Source: Pseudopedobacter sp039918235 (GTDB lineage Bacteria; Bacteroidota; Bacteroidia; Sphingobacteriales; Sphingobacteriaceae). From it: 64,000 nt of DNA. Position numbers and translations under genes: made by a program. Each line of letters begins with the position of its first letter. Position 1 is the stretch's first letter. Of this stretch, positions 60,816 to 64,000 are shown piece by piece. Below the pieces are notes generated by a model. That model did no database searches and was not told where the DNA came from. It saw nothing but the letters and a program-made list of their open reading frames with translations. The stretch covers positions 1 through 64,000 of the forward strand of contig JBDSHZ010000087.1 of assembly GCA_039918235.1 (NCBI GenBank). Direction: 5' to 3'.

Positions 60816-62630
60816 ATGAACAAAAAAATTATTGCGCTTACATTACTACTGATTGGTAGTGTGTTTGTTGCCAACGCACAATTTGGCAAATTAAAGGATA
60901 AACTAGGTGGTATGGTTGGCGGCAAAGGCAGCAAAACATCAGGTAATTTTAAAACCGTTTGGGAATCAGAATTTTCTAATAAAGCTACAGTTTTAGCGGT
61001 GACAGGGTCTGATGCCAACAGTTACGTACTAGGTACAGATGATAACTCAGCATCTGTTTTAGATGGCGACGGAAAACAAGTTTGGGAAGGCGATTATAAA
61101 AACATCACTACCAATAAAACCAACAAATGTGATTTTCAATTTAGTGTTTGGAAAGATGGTGGTAAAGGTGGTTACCTTTTCCTTTTTGATGCCAGAAAAT
61201 TAGGTACAGATAGGATTGCGGTAATTGATATGGCTAACGGAAAAGAACTTTGGAACAGTGAAAACTATCAGAATTTAATCCCTAAAGATAGAGGAGAAAT
61301 AGGAAGCAGCACTTCAGATTTAGAAACAGTGAAGTATATTGATGAATTAGATGCTTTTTTAATTGCGCAAAAAGATGGGATGAATTTGGTTAAAGCAAAA
61401 ACTGGAGAAAAAGTTTGGGAAACTAAATTGATTAAAGGTGCTGTAGCTGAATATACTTATGATAAAGCAAAAAATGAAATTGTAATGCTAAATTATAAGC
61501 CAACTTTTTTAGGTGCTTTAATCAGTGGATTTAAAAATCAATTGTTAAAAGTGAATGCGGCCAACGGAGAAATTGTTTGGGATGCATCATTTAGAGGTAC
61601 AATAGAAAAAGAACTCGTAACACGTAAGCCTATTTTAGACCTTTGGTTAAAAGGTGATAAAGTATTCTTGTGGTTAGATGGTATTCAAGTATTTAATGCC
61701 AACAGCGGGCAAAAAATGTGGGAAGTTGCTTACGAAAACGACATGAGCAAAAATAGTAAAGTGCCTTTTGGTGGAAGTAAAACTCAAAAAGAAATCTACA
61801 GAACCTTGGCAGAACCATTATTTACAGAAGACGCTGTTTACATTGTGATTTTTGCAACTCGTGACAGAACTAAATACGTAGAAAAGCATGATCTTAACAC
61901 AGGTAAATTATTGTGGGCTTCTGAGAAAATAACAGGTGCTTTTTCTATGCCAAGGCTTTATAAAGCTGGTGATAAAGTAATGGTACAGGTAGGAGGAAAA
62001 GTGCAGGTACAAGAGATTGTAACGCAATCAAGTAGTTATGGCTCGTCTACTTCTTATAAAATCTATTATGATTATGTAAACCAAAAAAATAGTTTGTTGG
62101 CTTTAAGCGATGCTGATGGCAAGACAGCTTGGCGCTCTGAAAAGTTTGATAAACGTATTACAGATATGATTATAGATAAAGATAAAACTGTTTTTATTGG
62201 GGATGGTGATGAATTTTATTCTTATGACATTGCTTCTGGTAAACAACTTTTTGATGTGAAACATAACGATGCCAAAGTAGGAAAAGCTTTTGATGTAGTT
62301 GATTACGGCGATAATGTAGTCGTAATATCAGAGAAAGGATTGGCCAGCTATAAAAAAGCAGATGGTAAAAGAAATTATGCTACAGATAAACTTTCAGGAA
62401 TTGATTATTGGTATAATGTAGAAGGTAATTTCTTTTTGAGGAATCAAAAAAACAGTAAAAATATCATTTACGGCATCAATATGGAAACCGGTGAAACCAA
62501 AGGTACGGTAGAATCTAAAGGAAAAGGTGGAAGCCCAGTATATGGTGATGGAATTGATATCTCTGAAGATGGCGAATACATCTACGCTTTTAAAAACAAA
62601 AAAGTAGAAAAAATTAAAGTGAACAACTAA
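60816..62630 (+). CDS. Secreted PQQ/beta-propeller-like protein
   Basis: 604 residues. Signal peptide (to about 22, VFVANAQ) and a glycine/lysine linker (LKDKLGGMVGGKGSKTSG). The rest is built from propeller-like units with repeated KxxWE/LWxSE strand ends (GKQVWEGDY, GKELWNSENY, GEKVWETKL, GEIVWDASF, GQKMWEVAY, GKLLWASEK, GKTAWRSEK), the PQQ-like repeat pattern without catalytic residues visible. Likely exported and binding rather than enzymatic. Terminator follows 35 bases later. Confidence 0.75.
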   Translation: MNKKIIALTLLLIGSVFVANAQFGKLKDKLGGMVGGKGSKTSGNFKTVWESEFSNKATVLAVTGSDANSYVLGTDDNSASVLDGDGKQVWEGDYKNITTNKTNKCDFQFSVWKDGGKGGYLFLFDARKLGTDRIAVIDMANGKELWNSENYQNLIPKDRGEIGSSTSDLETVKYIDELDAFLIAQKDGMNLVKAKTGEKVWETKLIKGAVAEYTYDKAKNEIVMLNYKPTFLGALISGFKNQLLKVNAANGEIVWDASFRGTIEKELVTRKPILDLWLKGDKVFLWLDGIQVFNANSGQKMWEVAYENDMSKNSKVPFGGSKTQKEIYRTLAEPLFTEDAVYIVIFATRDRTKYVEKHDLNTGKLLWASEKITGAFSMPRLYKAGDKVMVQVGGKVQVQEIVTQSSSYGSSTSYKIYYDYVNQKNSLLALSDADGKTAWRSEKFDKRITDMIIDKDKTVFIGDGDEFYSYDIASGKQLFDVKHNDAKVGKAFDVVDYGDNVVVISEKGLASYKKADGKRNYATDKLSGIDYWYNVEGNFFLRNQKNSKNIIYGINMETGETKGTVESKGKGGSPVYGDGIDISEDGEYIYAFKNKKVEKIKVNN

Positions 62631-62664
62631 AGATATATTGCTACATGTAGCAATTGTTTGTGGT

Positions 62665-62696
62665 ACGGTTGCAACTTTGGTTGCAGCCGTTTTTTA
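62665..62696 (+). terminator. Terminator after the propeller gene
   Basis: ACGGTTGCAA (62665-62674) pairs with TTGCAGCCGT (62681-62690), 10 bp with one G-T, followed by TTTTTA. A separate 16-base palindrome (62638-62653) lies just before it. Confidence 0.8.
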
Positions 62697-62716
62697 TTAA
62701 ATCCTAAAAATTAATC

Positions 62717-64000
62717 ATGAAAAAATTAATAATCATCATTCTTTTACTGCCAATGATGGGCTTATGCCAGCAAGTTCAATGGGTTTCAAAAGTGATAAAA
62801 AGTTCTTCAGATTTAGGCGGAAAACAATACAGCTCAAGACGGGTAATTGGTAAACCTGATGTTTTCCCTCAAGGCGGAGATAGCCCAAATGCCTGGGCAC
62901 CAAAAAACGCACAAGACGGTCATGATTTTATAGAAGTTGAGTTTGAAAAAGCCCAAACCGTAAAACAGATCGCTATTTTTGAAAATCTGAATACGGGTTG
63001 TTTGGTTAAGGTTTTATTGGGCACAGGCGATGGCAAATACAATGAAGTAGTTAGAAGTTCCTTAAGCTATTTAAATATAGACATGGGCATTTTCCAAAAA
63101 GCAGGTGCCGAAGGAAGAAGTTACTATTTCGGACGCAGGCGGAGAAAAGTTGCTGCCACATCAGACGTTAATAATAAACCTGGAATAGAATATGCCAAAT
63201 TGAGTGAACCGGTTGAAAATGTAAAATCATTAAGAGTGGTTTTCAATTTCAAAAAAACTGAAGGTGACAAACAAATTGATGCCATAGGAATCTCGGATTC
63301 TGATACACCCATTATTGCGGAAATAAATACCAGAAAAGATTTTGAAAATTTAGGAAAACCAGAAGTGGTGTTTACCTCCAACAATTATTTCGGGTTCAAT
63401 CTTATAAAAGACAATAAGATATATCTTGACATAGAAGAAAATAAAATATCAAAAATTCATTCTTTAGATATTGTTGACGGTAAACTCCAAAACTTAACAC
63501 CATTGCCTTCCAGTCTCAATAAAAATCCCGAATTTAATTACTTAGCAGGAATTGCTGGTTCCAAATTTATTGTTGGTGGTTCACCCTATAAAAGAGGAAC
63601 TTCAGAAACAGGATATTTTTTTTATAATCAATCCGGCAACGAATATATTCAGGAAAAACCTTTACAAATTGTTGCCTACAATAACTTTGCGGATGTTTCA
63701 GATTTGACAACCAATAAGGATAGAAGCTATATCATCGTTTCGGCAGAATCAGATTTATCGCAAGGTGGGATGGATTTGTATTTTGCAAAGGCAAAAGAAG
63801 ATGGTACCTATTCAATTTTACAAAACTTAGGAAAAAACATCAACTCTGCAAATGATGAATTTTTACCTTTTTTATGTGATGATGAAAAAACCTTAATTTT
63901 TGCCAGCAATGGCATCAGCGGTTACGGAAGCGAGGATTTATATTATACCTTAAGATTGGATGATACTTGGAAAAAATGGAGCGAACCAATTAATTTAGGC
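62717..64000 (+). CDS. Partial secreted protein with PD40-like propeller, likely OmpA-family
   Basis: The frame is open from ATG 62717 to the right edge (428 codons, no stop), so the C-terminus is missing. Signal peptide (ILLLPMMGLCQ). The first ~200 residues form a beta-rich domain (NAWAPKNAQDGHDFIEVEF, a jelly-roll-like start). Later segments carry WD40-like/PD40 strand patterns (SAESDLSQGGMDLYFA, CDDEKTLIFASNGISG), as in Bacteroidota OmpA-family proteins that anchor to peptidoglycan. A C-terminal OmpA domain would lie beyond 64000. No stop or frameshift seen. Confidence 0.75.
   Translation, partial: MKKLIIIILLLPMMGLCQQVQWVSKVIKSSSDLGGKQYSSRRVIGKPDVFPQGGDSPNAWAPKNAQDGHDFIEVEFEKAQTVKQIAIFENLNTGCLVKVLLGTGDGKYNEVVRSSLSYLNIDMGIFQKAGAEGRSYYFGRRRRKVAATSDVNNKPGIEYAKLSEPVENVKSLRVVFNFKKTEGDKQIDAIGISDSDTPIIAEINTRKDFENLGKPEVVFTSNNYFGFNLIKDNKIYLDIEENKISKIHSLDIVDGKLQNLTPLPSSLNKNPEFNYLAGIAGSKFIVGGSPYKRGTSETGYFFYNQSGNEYIQEKPLQIVAYNNFADVSDLTTNKDRSYIIVSAESDLSQGGMDLYFAKAKEDGTYSILQNLGKNINSANDEFLPFLCDDEKTLIFASNGISGYGSEDLYYTLRLDDTWKKWSEPINLG

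Noticed and set aside
62638..62653. 16-base perfect palindrome TTGCTACATGTAGCAA
   Set aside because: Lies within the 3' untranslated region just before a stronger terminator; most simply part of transcript-end structure, no sign of an operator.
1..64000. Search for CRISPR arrays, insertion sequences, phage genes, att sites
   Set aside because: No regular spacer repeats, transposase or integrase motifs seen; the window is ordinary core chromosome.

Overview
The window looks like chromosomal DNA of a Bacteroidota bacterium, most likely a Sphingobacteriaceae (Pedobacter-like) species. The signs are: AT-rich sequence; many SusC-style TonB receptors with carboxypeptidase-regulatory N-termini; PorX, the type IX secretion regulator; an LpxC-FabZ fusion; a LytS/LytTR pair; GxxExxY and DUF2911/DUF4407 families; promoters of the Bacteroidota type (TTTG-N19/20-TAnnTTTG); and start codons without visible Shine-Dalgarno sequences. 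No phage, transposase, CRISPR array or plasmid function was seen. Almost everything is core genome. Assignments rest on reading motifs; no database search was run.

Layout. 1-6.2 kb: an outer-membrane protein with a vanadium-haloperoxidase-like lipoprotein, Tex, a small acidic protein, and an Lrp/AsnC regulator. 6.3-6.6 kb: a consensus promoter driving a very unusual class II tRNA. 6.7-9.9 kb: a copper unit (HMA-AraC fusion regulator plus CopA ATPase). 10-14.7 kb: a minus-strand TonB receptor, LytS-type kinase and LytTR regulator. 14.9-20.1 kb: a secreted histidine phosphatase, a BioF-like PLP enzyme, a siderophore receptor and a PepSY membrane protein. 20.2-25.1 kb, minus strand: D-Ala-D-Ala dipeptidase, YihY, alanine dehydrogenase, TsaE, PorX. 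25.2-30.3 kb: HD hydrolase and lipid A genes lpxD, lpxC-fabZ, lpxA and an ABC ATPase.

30.5-37.7 kb: a candidate small RNA with its own promoter and terminator just before a 5-formyl-THF cyclo-ligase gene (the E. coli 6S RNA arrangement), then a TPP riboswitch with a large internal insertion, a thiamine-type TonB receptor, a PafA-like phosphatase, and divergent ThiE- and thiamine-pyrophosphokinase-like proteins. 37.8-46.9 kb: pdxA, rsmA, a 2-hydroxyacid dehydrogenase, a glycosyltransferase-like gene, greA (with two intrinsic terminators in its leader), a HIT protein, cbpA-cbpM, an ECF sigma/anti-sigma pair, an unknown protein and a DUF2911 protein. 47-51.6 kb: RNase G, a 29-residue ribosomal-type protein, a TPR protein, HU, MutY, SSB. 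51.6-60.2 kb, minus strand: acyl-CoA dehydrogenase, DPP4-type, M28 and M61 peptidases, a GxxExxY pseudogene beside CGCAGATT repeats, a DUF4407 membrane protein. 60.4-64 kb: three secreted proteins, the last running off the window.

Functionally the window joins nutrient capture at the outer membrane (siderophore, thiamine, copper defence), envelope building (lipid A, peptidoglycan dipeptide salvage) and transcription/translation housekeeping. The observations most worth a second look are RNA-level: the anomalous tRNA, the candidate 6S-like RNA, the greA leader and the expanded TPP riboswitch.
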